Shown here: positions 36,553-46,293 of the stretch, piece after piece
Numbering within the stretch: the stretch's first letter is position 1
Layout of the letters: each line of letters begins with the position of its first letter
The notes under the pieces: model-generated
Databases searched by the model: none
Seen by the model: only the letters and a program-made list of their open reading frames with translations
What the model was told of the DNA's origin: nothing
Origin: an uncultured Burkholderiales bacterium
GTDB lineage: Bacteria > Pseudomonadota > Gammaproteobacteria > Burkholderiales > Eutrophovitaceae
NCBI GenBank assembly: GCA_951812315.1
Contig: CATOSA010000035.1
Coordinates: forward strand, 1 to 64,000
Length of the DNA stretch: 64,000 bases
Direction of reading: 5' to 3'
Translations under genes and position numbers: made by a program

Positions 36553-36842
36553 TTTCGGCTGTTCACGTCCTTTAACATCCGGATGTCCAGCGTTTGTTCG
36601 GCCACAATCTTCTTGAGCTGCGCGTTCTCGCGCTCGAGCTCTCGAAGCCGCTTCGCCTCAGCGACCTGCATGCCGCCAAACTTGGCTTTCCAGCGATAAA
36701 ACGACTGCTCCGAGCAGTTGTGCTTGCGGCACACTTCGGCCACGGACAATCCTGCTTCGGCCTCGTGCAATATTCGAATGATCTGTTCTTCGCTGAATCG
36801 ATTGCCTTTCATCGGGTCCTCCTCCATTGAGAAACCCTAACA
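35701..36842 (-). mobile_element. IS3-family insertion sequence (IS407-like group)
   Basis: The ends are TGTTAGGGAATTAG at 35701 and, reversed, TGTTAGGGTTTCTC at 36842: eight identical terminal bases and 1,142 bp in all. It encodes OrfA and OrfB on the minus strand with the IS3 layout. I see no matching target-site duplication (flanks acgc and tagc), so it may have arrived by recombination or been altered at an end. Confidence 0.88.
36546..36812 (-). CDS. IS3-family transposase OrfA (helix-turn-helix)
   Basis: 88 residues: FSEEQIIRILHEAEAGLSVAEVCRKHNCSEQSFYRWK is the helix-turn-helix DNA-binding part, followed by a leucine-zipper-like stretch (LRELERENAQLKKIVAEQ) used for multimerisation. 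The ATG at 36812 has GGAGGAGG just upstream; the in-frame ATG 15 bp earlier overlaps that site and is less likely. Confidence 0.92.
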   Translation of the reverse strand: MKGNRFSEEQIIRILHEAEAGLSVAEVCRKHNCSEQSFYRWKAKFGGMQVAEAKRLRELERENAQLKKIVAEQTLDIRMLKDVNSRKW

Positions 36843-37144
36843 TAGCGGTTGGCCTAATTATGGCGGGGCAAGTCAGATGTATCTGTCTTTACGCGCGGAA
36901 TCCGGGTTTGCTAGGTGAGTCTGATATTCTGGCCGTAATGGGCGCCGCAGATGCTGTTGTCCAGAGTCAATATGTCAACGCGAATGGTCTTAGCTGTCGA
37001 ATGCGTTTGAGCACGCATAGAGAATAGTGTGATCAGTGGTCTAACGGCCGTTTATCGGCATCCCGAGAAATCATGCGGCTGTGGAACAAAATGCGACGGG
37101 AATTCTTCCTTCAGTAAGCTATTCAAATCTAGCTTTTCGATAAG
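36843..37144. other. Intergenic sequence after the IS3 element
   Basis: Short open frames only, with no recognisable gene. It leads into the next oxidoreductase gene. Confidence 0.5.
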
Positions 37145-38683
37145 ATGAATATGGATGCATGGCGCGACCCCGAAAGGGAGGTAAGAATACTCGTCGAGTC
37201 CTTAAAGGAACTCGGGTCGGTTCGGGACCAATACATCATTCGCCACAGGAGCTTGCGGGTCTTGTGGCATTACTGGCGACATGTTGGGTTGCTTCATGTA
37301 ATTCGGAAAATTCGCTCTCGTTTGGCAGAGGGACGCCGCAATGAGAAGGTCGCGGCATTCGGTGTTGGAACGGTTATCGAAGCGCCTACCGCGCTTGGTG
37401 TTAGTCCGGGAGAGCGCGTTGTTTTTTTCGCGCCTAGTATGCCATCTAACTCTCGTTGTATCTGCGTGGATATTCGGCTTGCCAAGTCCGCGGGACATTG
37501 CGTTGATCGTTCGCTTGAGCCTGCGGAAGGGGCCGAAAGCATCCAACGGCTTCGATCCTATTATGGCTGGAGCCCATGGTCGGGTGCCGAGATCGATGCC
37601 CGGCTGATTGAAAGGGGTCTGTGCGCGCTTTTGGCCAAGTCGCCAGAAATGCTGCAAGCGGCCAGCGTTGCTCGAAGCGAGATCGTTTCCAAGATTCCTG
37701 TCGACCGTGTAGATGTGCCAAGGAAGTTGACCACCAAACCAACAGCGGTGGTTTTCGGGCTGGGAAATTATTCCAAAACTCAGATAATTCCGAATATTCG
37801 CCGCCGACTGGAGCTTGCCTGCGTGCATGAAGTGGATCCCGATCAAATAGCGGCTGCACGTGCGTGGGGTGTAACACTAGATACTTGCCCTTGGCCAAGA
37901 CCCGACGAGCGATACGATGCCTGGTTCATTGCTGGTTATCATCACACGCATGCAGAACTGGCGGTTCACGCGCTGACCCTGGGGGCATATGCAGTAGTTG
38001 AAAAGCCGTTGGTAACAACGCGCGCACAACTACAAAAGCTTTCCGATGCGGTGGCTCTGTCAGACGCCACCAAACTTTTCGCCTGCTTCCACAGGCGCTA
38101 CTCCCGGTTAAACGAATGGGCGAGGGAGGACCTGCGCGCGGGGAAGGGGGTGGGTATCGACATGCACTGTATTGTCTATGAGATTCCACTGCCAACGCTG
38201 CACTGGTACAACTGGCCAAGCTCAGGGAGTCGCCTCGTCTCGAATGCTTGCCATTGGTTGGACTACTTTATGTTTATGAACGAGTACGCTCCCGTGACCG
38301 ATATGAATCTTGTCCCTTTGCGTGGTAGAGACCTTGCCGTCACTGTGCAACTGGCGAACGACGCCCACATGGTAATGAGCTTGACCGACCGCGGAAGCGG
38401 ACGAATTGGTGTCAGAGAAGTAGTTGAGCTGCGAAAGGAAAACGTGACCGTGCGCATCGTTGATGCAAGGCACTATGATTCGGAGTCTTCATTTCGTGTT
38501 TTGCGGCGTGGTTCCGTTGATCCGTACGAGGCGTTCCACCGAATGTATGCGAGCATCAGCGGCAAGATTGCGGCCGGGTTACAGGGAGATCCGGTTTCCA
38601 GCTTGCGGTCAACTGAGCTAGTGATTGCACTCGAGGAGCGATCTAATGCGGCGATTGACAACGGTGGTGGCGACCCCGTCTGA
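37145..38683 (+). CDS. Gfo/Idh/MocA-family oxidoreductase with a long N-terminal extension
   Basis: 512 residues. The first ~195 residues form an extension with charged helical sequence and EAPTALGVSPGERVVFFAP, resembling the zinc-dehydrogenase-associated part of bi-domain EPS oxidoreductases in degenerate form. From ~200 a Gfo/Idh domain follows: AVVFGLGNYSKTQIIPNI, GYHHTHAELAVHAL, AVVEKPLVTT and SNACHWLDYFMF. Such proteins often accompany heparinase and bi-domain genes in EPS loci and oxidise or epimerise nucleotide sugars. The exact substrate is unknown. Confidence 0.78.
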   Translation: MNMDAWRDPEREVRILVESLKELGSVRDQYIIRHRSLRVLWHYWRHVGLLHVIRKIRSRLAEGRRNEKVAAFGVGTVIEAPTALGVSPGERVVFFAPSMPSNSRCICVDIRLAKSAGHCVDRSLEPAEGAESIQRLRSYYGWSPWSGAEIDARLIERGLCALLAKSPEMLQAASVARSEIVSKIPVDRVDVPRKLTTKPTAVVFGLGNYSKTQIIPNIRRRLELACVHEVDPDQIAAARAWGVTLDTCPWPRPDERYDAWFIAGYHHTHAELAVHALTLGAYAVVEKPLVTTRAQLQKLSDAVALSDATKLFACFHRRYSRLNEWAREDLRAGKGVGIDMHCIVYEIPLPTLHWYNWPSSGSRLVSNACHWLDYFMFMNEYAPVTDMNLVPLRGRDLAVTVQLANDAHMVMSLTDRGSGRIGVREVVELRKENVTVRIVDARHYDSESSFRVLRRGSVDPYEAFHRMYASISGKIAAGLQGDPVSSLRSTELVIALEERSNAAIDNGGGDPV

Positions 38684-39330
38684 AACCCTTAGGGCCGCGA
38701 TCAACGCAAAAGAATATCCGGCGCTACGAGCGAAATTTGGAGCGAAAGTTACTTGCGAAAGACAAGCACGGAAATAGGGAACGCGGTCTTCAGGGGATCA
38801 CCAATCCAGGTTCGGCCCTTACATGGTCAGGCACACAATGGTGGCGATTGCCAGCCTGGTGCCGTTCGAGCAAAGGTTCATGCCTAATTCGAGGCACAGC
38901 AAAACATAGGCCAAGGCGTCGATGGCAAGTAACGTAGTCGTTAGGGTGCTGTTTCTGGCACACGGTCGAGCCGATCACACGGTGAGAGTTCCGCGCGGCC
39001 TGAAACCGGGCGGGCACGGTAAAAGAATCGTGTTCATGAGGGAAATGGAAATCTTTCAGCGGAAAGAGGTAATCCATAGGCGAGGTCTCAGGCATAATGC
39101 GCGATTGTGCCAGTTTTCGAGCAGCCAATTGACGCGAATGCCGTACGAATATATCGCAACATACATTCTCAGAAATCAGGTTCGTTTGCTAAAGAATTGG
39201 TTTCCTGTTTGCATGGAAGGAGAGATGGAAATTTGATCGATGCCACGCTTGGACTCTTAGCGGTTACGGTGATCGGGTTATTGCTTCGGGCACACATGGT
39301 TGGCAGTGTGGGCATGCGAGTGAGTGAAGC
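38684..39330. other. ~650-bp stretch without a recognisable gene
   Basis: Several open frames of 60-100 codons overlap here in different frames, none with family features. One at 39107 ends in a hydrophobic segment (LGLLAVTVIGLLLRAHMV). The pattern suggests a decayed gene between the two oxidoreductases. Confidence 0.45.
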
Positions 39331-41460
39331 ATGAAGCAAATTCTGCAAAGCCTTCGAACTGGCTCGGCTGAAATTGCGGAGGTCCCAAGTCCTGCGCTCA
39401 GGAATGCGCAGGTCCTGATTCGCTCTAGCCGAACACTGGTTTCGGCAGGCACAGAACGCATGCTTGTCGAATTCGGCAAATCAGGCTGGATCGCGAAAGC
39501 TCGCCAGCAACCGGACAAGGTTCGCATGGTGCTGGACAAGATTCGCACTGACGGGTTGGTGCCGACGATGGAAGCGGTGTTTAACAAACTCGATCAGCCC
39601 TTGCCGCTGGGGTACTGCAACGTTGGAACCGTTTTGGATGTTGGCGCCGGAGTGAAAGGGTATGCGTCGGGCGACCGTGTGGTTTCCAATGGGAAGCACG
39701 CTGAAGTGGTGAACGTGCCGATGAACCTCTGTGGCAGGGTGCCGGCATCGGTAAGAGATGACGAGGCCGCGTTTACGGTGGTTGGAGCAATTGGATTGCA
39801 AGGTGTCCGGCTCGCGAGGCCAACCTTGGGCGAGGCGGTCGTAGTCACCGGTCTGGGACTGATCGGCTTGATGACCGTACAACTGTTACGGGTTCACGGG
39901 TGCAGGGTATTGGGGATCGACTTTGATCCCCAGAGATTGGCGTTAGCGCAGCAGTTTGGTGCCGAGACCGTGGATCTCTCTGCAGGGGAAGACCCGGTTT
40001 TGGCAGCCCAAGTATTTTCGCGAGGACGTGGCGTCGATGCCGTCATCATCACTGCTTCAACGAAGAGCAATGATCCGGTGCATCAAGCCGCACTGATGTG
40101 CCGCAAGCGAGGTCGAATTGTGCTGGTCGGCGTTACGGGTCTGGAATTGTCTCGGGCCGACTTTTACGAGAAGGAACTTACGTTCCAGGTATCCTGTTCC
40201 TACGGTCCGGGACGTTACGACCCGAATTACGAAGAGAAGGGGCAAGACTATCCCGTAGGATTTGTGCGCTGGACCGAGCAGCGTAACTTCGAGGCGGTGC
40301 TCGACATGATGGCTGATGGCCGGCTCAATGTGAAACCGCTGATCTCGCACCGCTTTGCGATTGATGAGGCGGCAGAGGCTTACGAACTTGTGGGCGGAGC
40401 AGCGCCGTCGCTGGGCATTCTCTTGGAGTACTCAACGGCCGAAGAACATCCTGACGACATGGTGCGTCGGCAGACGGTCAAGCTGACCGAAGCCCGAGCG
40501 CCGAGCAGCGAGGCTGTTGTGGGTTTCATTGGTTCGGGAAACTATGCCACAGCCGTTCTCATTCCGGCGTTTGCAGCCGCAGGGTCAAGACTGAAGGTTG
40601 TGGCCTCGAGTGGCGGGGTCAGCGGCGTTCACGCTGGGCGCAAGTTTGGTTTCGAGGAAATGACAACCGATACGGGAAGTGTTTTCGCCGACCCACTTGT
40701 GAACACTGTCGTGATCACGACGCGCCACGACAGCCATGCAAGCCTGGTTTGTCAGGCACTCGAAGCAGGCAAGCATGTTTTCGTGGAAAAGCCACTGTGC
40801 CTAACGCTCGAAGAGCTTCAAAACATCGAGAACGCGTACTCTAGCCTCGCGACGCTGACGTCAGCCCAGCCTTTGTTGATGGTGGGGTTCAATCGACGCT
40901 TCGCGCCGCAGGTAAGGAAGACAAAATCACTGATCGAAGGCGCCAAAGGACCAAAAGCCTTTGTCATGACGGTGAATGCCGGTGCAATACCGATCGAACA
41001 CTGGACACAGGATCCGACCGTTGGTGGAGGCCGAATCGTTGGGGAAGCATGCCACTTCATCGATCTGCTGCGCCATCTGGCCGGCGTACCAATTGACCAT
41101 TACAGCGTTACCCGAATGGATGCTGCTACGGCGGATACGGCGACTATTCAACTGAGTTTTGCCGATGGTTCGATCGGTACAATTAGCTATTTCGCCAACG
41201 GCAGCAAGTCTTTCCCCAAGGAGCGGCTTGAGGTATTCGCGGCAGGGCGCGTGTTGCAGCTCGACAACTTTCGCAAACTCATCGGCTTCGGCTGGCCTGG
41301 CTTTAGCAAGATGAATCTCTGGCGGCAGGACAAGGGTCAGAAGGCGTGCGCCAAAGCGTTCCTGGAGTCGGTTCGTGCAGGCGGTTCGGCCCCGATTCCT
41401 TTCGACGAGATCGTTGAAGTAAGTCGGGCAACCTTGGAGATCGCCGGGGCTAGCGGTTGA
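39331..41460 (+). CDS. Bi-domain oxidoreductase: zinc-type dehydrogenase + Gfo/Idh
   Basis: 709 residues. Residues 1-360 are a medium-chain dehydrogenase (SAGTERMLVEFGKSGWIAKARQQPDKV, VVTGLGLIGLMTVQLLRVHG, GRGVDAVIITAST). Residues ~390-709 are a Gfo/Idh/MocA domain (VGFIGSGNYATAVLIPAF, HVFVEKPLCLT, GFNRRFAP, GEACHFIDLLRHLAG). This fused arrangement is common in EPS/capsule loci next to heparinase-like and wecB genes, probably for modifying or epimerising a uronic-acid-type sugar. The TGA overlaps the TTG of the following gene. Confidence 0.9.
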   Translation: MKQILQSLRTGSAEIAEVPSPALRNAQVLIRSSRTLVSAGTERMLVEFGKSGWIAKARQQPDKVRMVLDKIRTDGLVPTMEAVFNKLDQPLPLGYCNVGTVLDVGAGVKGYASGDRVVSNGKHAEVVNVPMNLCGRVPASVRDDEAAFTVVGAIGLQGVRLARPTLGEAVVVTGLGLIGLMTVQLLRVHGCRVLGIDFDPQRLALAQQFGAETVDLSAGEDPVLAAQVFSRGRGVDAVIITASTKSNDPVHQAALMCRKRGRIVLVGVTGLELSRADFYEKELTFQVSCSYGPGRYDPNYEEKGQDYPVGFVRWTEQRNFEAVLDMMADGRLNVKPLISHRFAIDEAAEAYELVGGAAPSLGILLEYSTAEEHPDDMVRRQTVKLTEARAPSSEAVVGFIGSGNYATAVLIPAFAAAGSRLKVVASSGGVSGVHAGRKFGFEEMTTDTGSVFADPLVNTVVITTRHDSHASLVCQALEAGKHVFVEKPLCLTLEELQNIENAYSSLATLTSAQPLLMVGFNRRFAPQVRKTKSLIEGAKGPKAFVMTVNAGAIPIEHWTQDPTVGGGRIVGEACHFIDLLRHLAGVPIDHYSVTRMDAATADTATIQLSFADGSIGTISYFANGSKSFPKERLEVFAAGRVLQLDNFRKLIGFGWPGFSKMNLWRQDKGQKACAKAFLESVRAGGSAPIPFDEIVEVSRATLEIAGASG

Positions 41461-42566
41461 AGCTCGTTGACGTCATCGCGGGCGCACGCCCGAACTTTAT
41501 GAAAATCGCGCCAATTATTCGAGCGCTGGAGTCGCGCGGAAAGGCGAACGCTCACATCGATTATCGGCTGGTGCACACCGGTCAGCACTATGACGCCAGA
41601 ATGTCGGGCGAGTTCTTCACGCAGCTTGGTATTCCGGAGCCGCATGTCAACCTCGAAGTGGGCTCGGGCACGCAGGCCGAGCAAACTGCGGCGATTATGG
41701 TTCGATATGAAAATCTGCTTCTGGAGCGCCGATCCGACATGTGCCTCGTCGTCGGTGATGTGACTTCTACCATGGCTTGCGCGATCACGGCCCGCAAGTT
41801 GTGCATTCCAGTTGCGCACGTGGAGGCAGGTATTCGCTCGGGCGATTGGACGATGCCCGAAGAGGTCAACCGAGTGGTAACCGATTCGATCAGTAATCTG
41901 TTCTTCACCACCAGCACCATTGCCAACGACAACTTGCGTCGAGCGGGGGCGCCAGAGGCAGCCATCCACTTCGTCGGCAACACCATGATCGATACTTTGC
42001 TTGTGAATCTGGACCGTTTACGGCCGCCCGCGTTGTGGGAGGACATGGGCCTCAAACCTGGAAGCTACTTCGTTGTCACGCTTCATCGCCCTGCCAATGT
42101 AGACGAAACGAATGGCCTGATAGAGTTGCTGCAGGCCATAGCAAAGGGCACCCGGGGCCTGCCGGTAGTTTTTCCGGTTCACCCGCGCACGGCCAAGGCG
42201 CTGCGCGAGATTGCCGACATACCCGCCAATATCTACCTCGTCGAGTCGCAGCCCTACCTCGAGTTCAATTACCTGGTCAAAAACGCGAAGGCGGTGATAA
42301 CAGATTCTGGTGGCATCACGGAGGAGACTACGGTGCTCGGTATTCCGTGCATGACATTGCGCGACAGTACCGAACGTCCGGAAACGATCAGCGTTGGGAC
42401 AAACGAGTTGATCGGCACCGACCCGGCGGCGCTCAAGCCCGCGCTTGATCGTCTGTTTGCGGGCGAGTGGAAAAGTGGTGGGGTACCGGAAAAATGGGAC
42501 GGCCGGACGGGTGAGCGTATCGTGGCAATCCTTGCGGATGTCATGCAGGTCAATTTGTTGGAGTGA
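41457..42566 (+). CDS. wecB: UDP-GlcNAc 2-epimerase family, WecB/WbpI-type
   Basis: 369 residues: ARPNFMKIAPI at the start, HTGQHYD, VVGDVTSTMA, HVEAGIRSGDWTMPEEVNR and the C-terminal TDSGGITEETTVLGIPC with STERPETI, all hallmarks of non-hydrolysing 2-epimerases. It makes UDP-ManNAc from UDP-GlcNAc (WecB) or, given the WbpB/D/E genes in this locus, UDP-2,3-diacetamido-mannuronate (WbpI). Sequence by eye does not separate these. TTG 41457 forms TTGA with the preceding stop; GTGA couples it to the next gene. Confidence 0.9.
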   Translation: MKLVDVIAGARPNFMKIAPIIRALESRGKANAHIDYRLVHTGQHYDARMSGEFFTQLGIPEPHVNLEVGSGTQAEQTAAIMVRYENLLLERRSDMCLVVGDVTSTMACAITARKLCIPVAHVEAGIRSGDWTMPEEVNRVVTDSISNLFFTTSTIANDNLRRAGAPEAAIHFVGNTMIDTLLVNLDRLRPPALWEDMGLKPGSYFVVTLHRPANVDETNGLIELLQAIAKGTRGLPVVFPVHPRTAKALREIADIPANIYLVESQPYLEFNYLVKNAKAVITDSGGITEETTVLGIPCMTLRDSTERPETISVGTNELIGTDPAALKPALDRLFAGEWKSGGVPEKWDGRTGERIVAILADVMQVNLLE

Positions 42567-43189
42567 AAGAAAGTGCCGGCCGGTCCCGAGTGGTAGCGGT
42601 CGTCAACCCGTTGCTTTGGTTATTGGTGATCCAGATTGGATGCTTATGGTTGAAGCGGCAACGACATGGAATACCCGCCCGACTAGTGACAATGGCGTTA
42701 TTGATTTCATTTTGTGTTCTCTGGATCATTTCGATCCGTGCGTTCGACCGCGCAGCGGAGCGAATCCGGTTGCTGGCGGCGCCTGAACTTCACGATTTCC
42801 AACCCGCTCACCTGATTGTTTCTGAGGCTGCTGGCGACCCGGTAAGACACCTTAGGCGGATTATCTCGGAGTGGAACTCATCGTCGCGAGCGCCATGCGG
42901 CGGTGCTGTGCGCAGTTACCCAGAGTCGAAATGGGCAATGTCAGTTTGGTCGGATAGCTCTGGAGAGTCTCGCTATCCGGCTCGCCAACTAGGGTTGATC
43001 GGCGACGAGGCACGTCAACGGTGCGTCACGACCGCATCCATTATCCAGGAACCGCGCACCGTGAGCACACTCGATCACTCTCTGGAAGTACTCAAGCTCG
43101 CAGGTTCCATAATAAGTATGCCATTGTGTATCGCTACCTCCGGCTCGCACGCGAGCCGTCTCTCGCCAGTCAGGCTTGCGCGCCGGTGA
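42563..43189 (+). CDS. Membrane protein with weak YdcF/ElyC resemblance
   Basis: 208 residues. Two N-terminal membrane segments (VVNPLLWLLVIQIGCLWL; LVTMALLISFCVLWIISI) are followed by RAFDRAAERIRLL, as at the start of YdcF/ElyC proteins, and later ESKWAMSVW, EPRTVSTLDHSLEVL and LCIATSGSHASRLSPVRLARR, which resemble the end of that fold. The usual N-terminal VVVLGGG strand is not there. GTGA overlaps at both ends make it a certain part of the wecB-heparinase operon. Its last 24 codons lie inside the repeat, so the same gene should exist upstream of the window in copy 1. Function unknown. Confidence 0.65.
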   Translation: MKESAGRSRVVAVVNPLLWLLVIQIGCLWLKRQRHGIPARLVTMALLISFCVLWIISIRAFDRAAERIRLLAAPELHDFQPAHLIVSEAAGDPVRHLRRIISEWNSSSRAPCGGAVRSYPESKWAMSVWSDSSGESRYPARQLGLIGDEARQRCVTTASIIQEPRTVSTLDHSLEVLKLAGSIISMPLCIATSGSHASRLSPVRLARR

Positions 43190-45015
43190 GTCGGAGCCGC
43201 TACGCGACTGCCGCAGTAACAGCCTGGCGACTTGGTCTGGCCAATGTTGCGAGTGTCATGTTCTACCGATTTCGTTGCCTGATCGGGGCCGTGCCTGGGC
43301 AGTCTCGCCTCACGGCCGCGGGTGATATGTTTCGAGCAGGGTCAAGCGCCGACACGCCTGCGCCACCATCGATCGCTCCTATTATGTACTTCGGCTGGAA
43401 AGAAACTGCGCAACCCCTCGGAGGGCCGCCGGACTGGTTGCTTGATCCGTTCACGCTGCGGCAGTTCTCTCGCCCTGCGCAGCCGTGGCACCGGCTTCCG
43501 GATTTCGATGGCGGGGTTAGCGACATCAAATGCACCTGGGAGCTGTCGCGCTGGGATTGGGTGCTGAGGTTTGCACAGCACTACCGACACACCGGCGAAG
43601 CCTCTCGTCTCGAAAAACTCAACACTTGGTTGCGCGATTGGCTTGCCAAGAATCCGCCCTATTTTGGCCCCAACTGGAAGTGCGGGCAGGAGGCCTCGAT
43701 TCGCACAATGCATTTGGCCATGGCTGCCCTCATTCTTGGTCAGGTCCGCGCGCCCACCCGATTGCTTCTCGAAGTTATTCGGCTCCACCTTCGTCGCATC
43801 GAACCGACGATCTCTTACGCGATGGCCCAGAATAACAACCACGGCACTTCGGAGGCCGCCGCGCTTTTTATCGGCGGCAACTGGCTCGCTGCGTGTGGCG
43901 ACGCGCAAGGCTTGCGTTGGGCAGAGCGAGGACGATATTGGCTCGAAAATCGGGCTGCGCGGTTGATCGAAGCCGACGGTAGTTTCAGCCAGTACTCCGT
44001 CAACTACCATCGACTTGTGCTCGATACGCTTGGCATGGCGGAAGTTTGGCGGCGGCAGCTGGGTCTACCCGGCTTCTCCGGGAGATTTCAGGAACGCGCC
44101 AAGGCGGCGTCGCAGTGGCTGTACGCAGTTACCGACCCTTCGACCGGTGATGCGCCGAACTTTGGCGCGAATGACGGCGCGCGGCTGATATCGCTGACCG
44201 ATACCGATTACCGTGACTACCGACCCTCAGTCGAGCTCGCAATGACGCTATTTGCGGGCCTGCGCGCGTATCCGGGCGATGGCGCGTGGGACGAGCCATT
44301 GCGGTGGCTGGGTATCGAACGAGCAGGCCCCAATGCGCCGGCGCCGGAAAGTCGGCAGTTAGACGACGGCGGCTATGCGGTGCTGCGCAGAGATTCCGCA
44401 ATTGCTCTAGTGAGGTACCCGCGGTTTCGCTTTCGGCCGGGTCATGCCGATGCATTGCATGTGGACCTCTGGAAGGGCGGCGTTAACTTGCTGCGCGATG
44501 GTGGCAGTTATAGTTATGCGGATCCGGAGTGGATGCGGTATTTCTCCGGCACGCAGAGCCACAATACGGTGCAGTTTGACGATCGCGACCAGATGCCGCG
44601 TCTGGGAAGGTTCTTGTTCGGTGACTGGTTGAATACTGAGTCTGTTGAGGCTCTGCGGCAGAGTTCTGATGAAACAACTATTGGCGCAACCTACCGTGAC
44701 GGTCAAGGGGCGCGACATCATCGCAGGCTTTCCTTGAGTGACACGCGACTGATTGTGGAAGACCGTATCGAGAATTTCTCCCAAAAGGCAGTATTGCGTT
44801 GGCGCCTGATGCCGGGTGACTGGCGCATCGAAGGCAAAACGGTTACCAACGGTGCGCATGCGCTTTCCATCGAGGCCTCGGTCCCGATTGTTCGCCTCGA
44901 ACTGGTCGCTGGCTGGGAGTCGCGCTATTACATGCAGAAAACCGAATTGCCGGTACTGGAAGTGGAAGTCCACCAGGCAGGTGCGTTGACGTCTGAGTAT
45001 CGTTGGGCCCAATGA
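43186..45015 (+). CDS. Heparinase II/III-family polysaccharide lyase-like protein (copy 2)
   Basis: Same 609-residue protein as at 70-1899. Here the upstream context is visible: GTG 43186 overlaps the TGA of the YdcF-like gene as GTGA, which decides the start. The frame is open back to 43021, but that extension would overlap the upstream gene by 169 bp. It ends in ATGA with the glycosyltransferase. Confidence 0.9.
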   Translation: MSRSRYATAAVTAWRLGLANVASVMFYRFRCLIGAVPGQSRLTAAGDMFRAGSSADTPAPPSIAPIMYFGWKETAQPLGGPPDWLLDPFTLRQFSRPAQPWHRLPDFDGGVSDIKCTWELSRWDWVLRFAQHYRHTGEASRLEKLNTWLRDWLAKNPPYFGPNWKCGQEASIRTMHLAMAALILGQVRAPTRLLLEVIRLHLRRIEPTISYAMAQNNNHGTSEAAALFIGGNWLAACGDAQGLRWAERGRYWLENRAARLIEADGSFSQYSVNYHRLVLDTLGMAEVWRRQLGLPGFSGRFQERAKAASQWLYAVTDPSTGDAPNFGANDGARLISLTDTDYRDYRPSVELAMTLFAGLRAYPGDGAWDEPLRWLGIERAGPNAPAPESRQLDDGGYAVLRRDSAIALVRYPRFRFRPGHADALHVDLWKGGVNLLRDGGSYSYADPEWMRYFSGTQSHNTVQFDDRDQMPRLGRFLFGDWLNTESVEALRQSSDETTIGATYRDGQGARHHRRLSLSDTRLIVEDRIENFSQKAVLRWRLMPGDWRIEGKTVTNGAHALSIEASVPIVRLELVAGWESRYYMQKTELPVLEVEVHQAGALTSEYRWAQ

Positions 45016-46283
45016 AAGTCCTGTACTTTCATCAGCATTTCTCGACTCGCGCCGGCTCAACGGGGACGCGTTCGTACGAAATGGCGAAGCGACTGATTGC
45101 GAGCGGCCACGAGGTCACTATGGTTTGCGGCAGCTATGGTGGAGCTGACTCAGGTCTCGATACTCCTTTCGCCAATGGGAAGAGGCGTGGGAAAGTTGAT
45201 GGTATCGACATCGTCGAGTTTGGCATGGGCTACTCGAACAAGGATCGATTTCTGAAGAGGGCCGTGACTTTCCTGAAGTTTGCTGCGCGCAGTATTGCGT
45301 TGGTATTTACCGAAAAGTACGACCTGATCTTTGCGACCAGTACGCCGCTGACTGCCGGAATTCCGGGCGTGGTCGGCCGTTGGCTAAGGGGCAAGCCGTT
45401 CGTGTTCGAAGTCAGGGACCTTTGGCCAGAGTTGCCGCGCGAGATGGGCGTGATCAAGAACCCGGTTGTCTTGATACTCATGGACTGGCTGGAATGGATT
45501 TGCTATCGCTCGGCGCGCCGATTGGTGGGGCTCTCGCCTGGCATCGTTGCGGGCATTGCGCGTCGCGGTGTGCCAGCGTCCCATATTGCAATGATTCCCA
45601 ACGGCTGCGACCTCGATGTATTTTCCGCGCGAGGAGAATCCTGGCACCCGAACGGTATAAGCGCGACAGACTTCATGGCCGTGTTCACCGGTACTCACGG
45701 GATCGCGAACGGCCTTGAAGCAGTCCTGGATGCCGCGCTCGAATTGAAACGGCGTGGACGGACGGACATCAAGATCGTGCTCATAGGTGACGGCGGTCTC
45801 AAGAGCGAACTCATTGCGCGTGCACAGCGCGAAGGTCTCACGAACGTGATTTTCCATGCCCCGGTGGCCAAGACCCGGTTGGCGGCACTGTTACAGGGAG
45901 CTGATCTGGGATTGCAGATTCTTGCCAATGTTCCCGCGTTTTATTACGGTACGTCACCGAACAAGTTCTTCGACTATATTGCGGCAGGTCTGCCGGTGGT
46001 AGTTAACTATCCAGGCTGGCTGGCGGATATCATTGGCGACAATCAGTGCGGAATCACTGTCCCGCCGGATGATTCGGCTTCTTTTGCTGACGCACTCGAG
46101 CACGCCGAAGTACATCGGGCAGAGTTAGCGGCAATGGGGCTTCGCGCGACGGCGCTCGCCAAGAATGAGTTTGATCGTGATTTACTTTCGGGGAAATTCG
46201 TGAACTGGTTAGAGCAAGCATTGCTCGCGGCACAACAGCCGCCTGATGTGGGTGGCGCGGAAACCAAGCGTTTCGGCAAGTAG
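45012..46283 (+). CDS. GT4-family glycosyltransferase (WbuB-like) (copy 2)
   Basis: Identical to the gene at 1896. Here it is visibly part of a coupled run from the bi-domain oxidoreductase (39331) through wecB, the YdcF-like gene and heparinase, which suggests these act on the same sugar acid. Confidence 0.9.
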   Translation: MKVLYFHQHFSTRAGSTGTRSYEMAKRLIASGHEVTMVCGSYGGADSGLDTPFANGKRRGKVDGIDIVEFGMGYSNKDRFLKRAVTFLKFAARSIALVFTEKYDLIFATSTPLTAGIPGVVGRWLRGKPFVFEVRDLWPELPREMGVIKNPVVLILMDWLEWICYRSARRLVGLSPGIVAGIARRGVPASHIAMIPNGCDLDVFSARGESWHPNGISATDFMAVFTGTHGIANGLEAVLDAALELKRRGRTDIKIVLIGDGGLKSELIARAQREGLTNVIFHAPVAKTRLAALLQGADLGLQILANVPAFYYGTSPNKFFDYIAAGLPVVVNYPGWLADIIGDNQCGITVPPDDSASFADALEHAEVHRAELAAMGLRATALAKNEFDRDLLSGKFVNWLEQALLAAQQPPDVGGAETKRFGK

Positions 46284-46293
46284 TGTGGTTGCG

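Noticed and set aside
43117..43117. Junction of the repeat at the left of copy 2
   Set aside because: A single gene reads through without a break; the point is set by the window start, not by a DNA joint.
43021..43185. N-terminal extension of the heparinase gene (35 codons upstream of the window-1 equivalent plus 20 more)
   Set aside because: It overlaps 169 bp of the coupled YdcF-like gene, and GTG 43186 gives a precise GTGA overlap.
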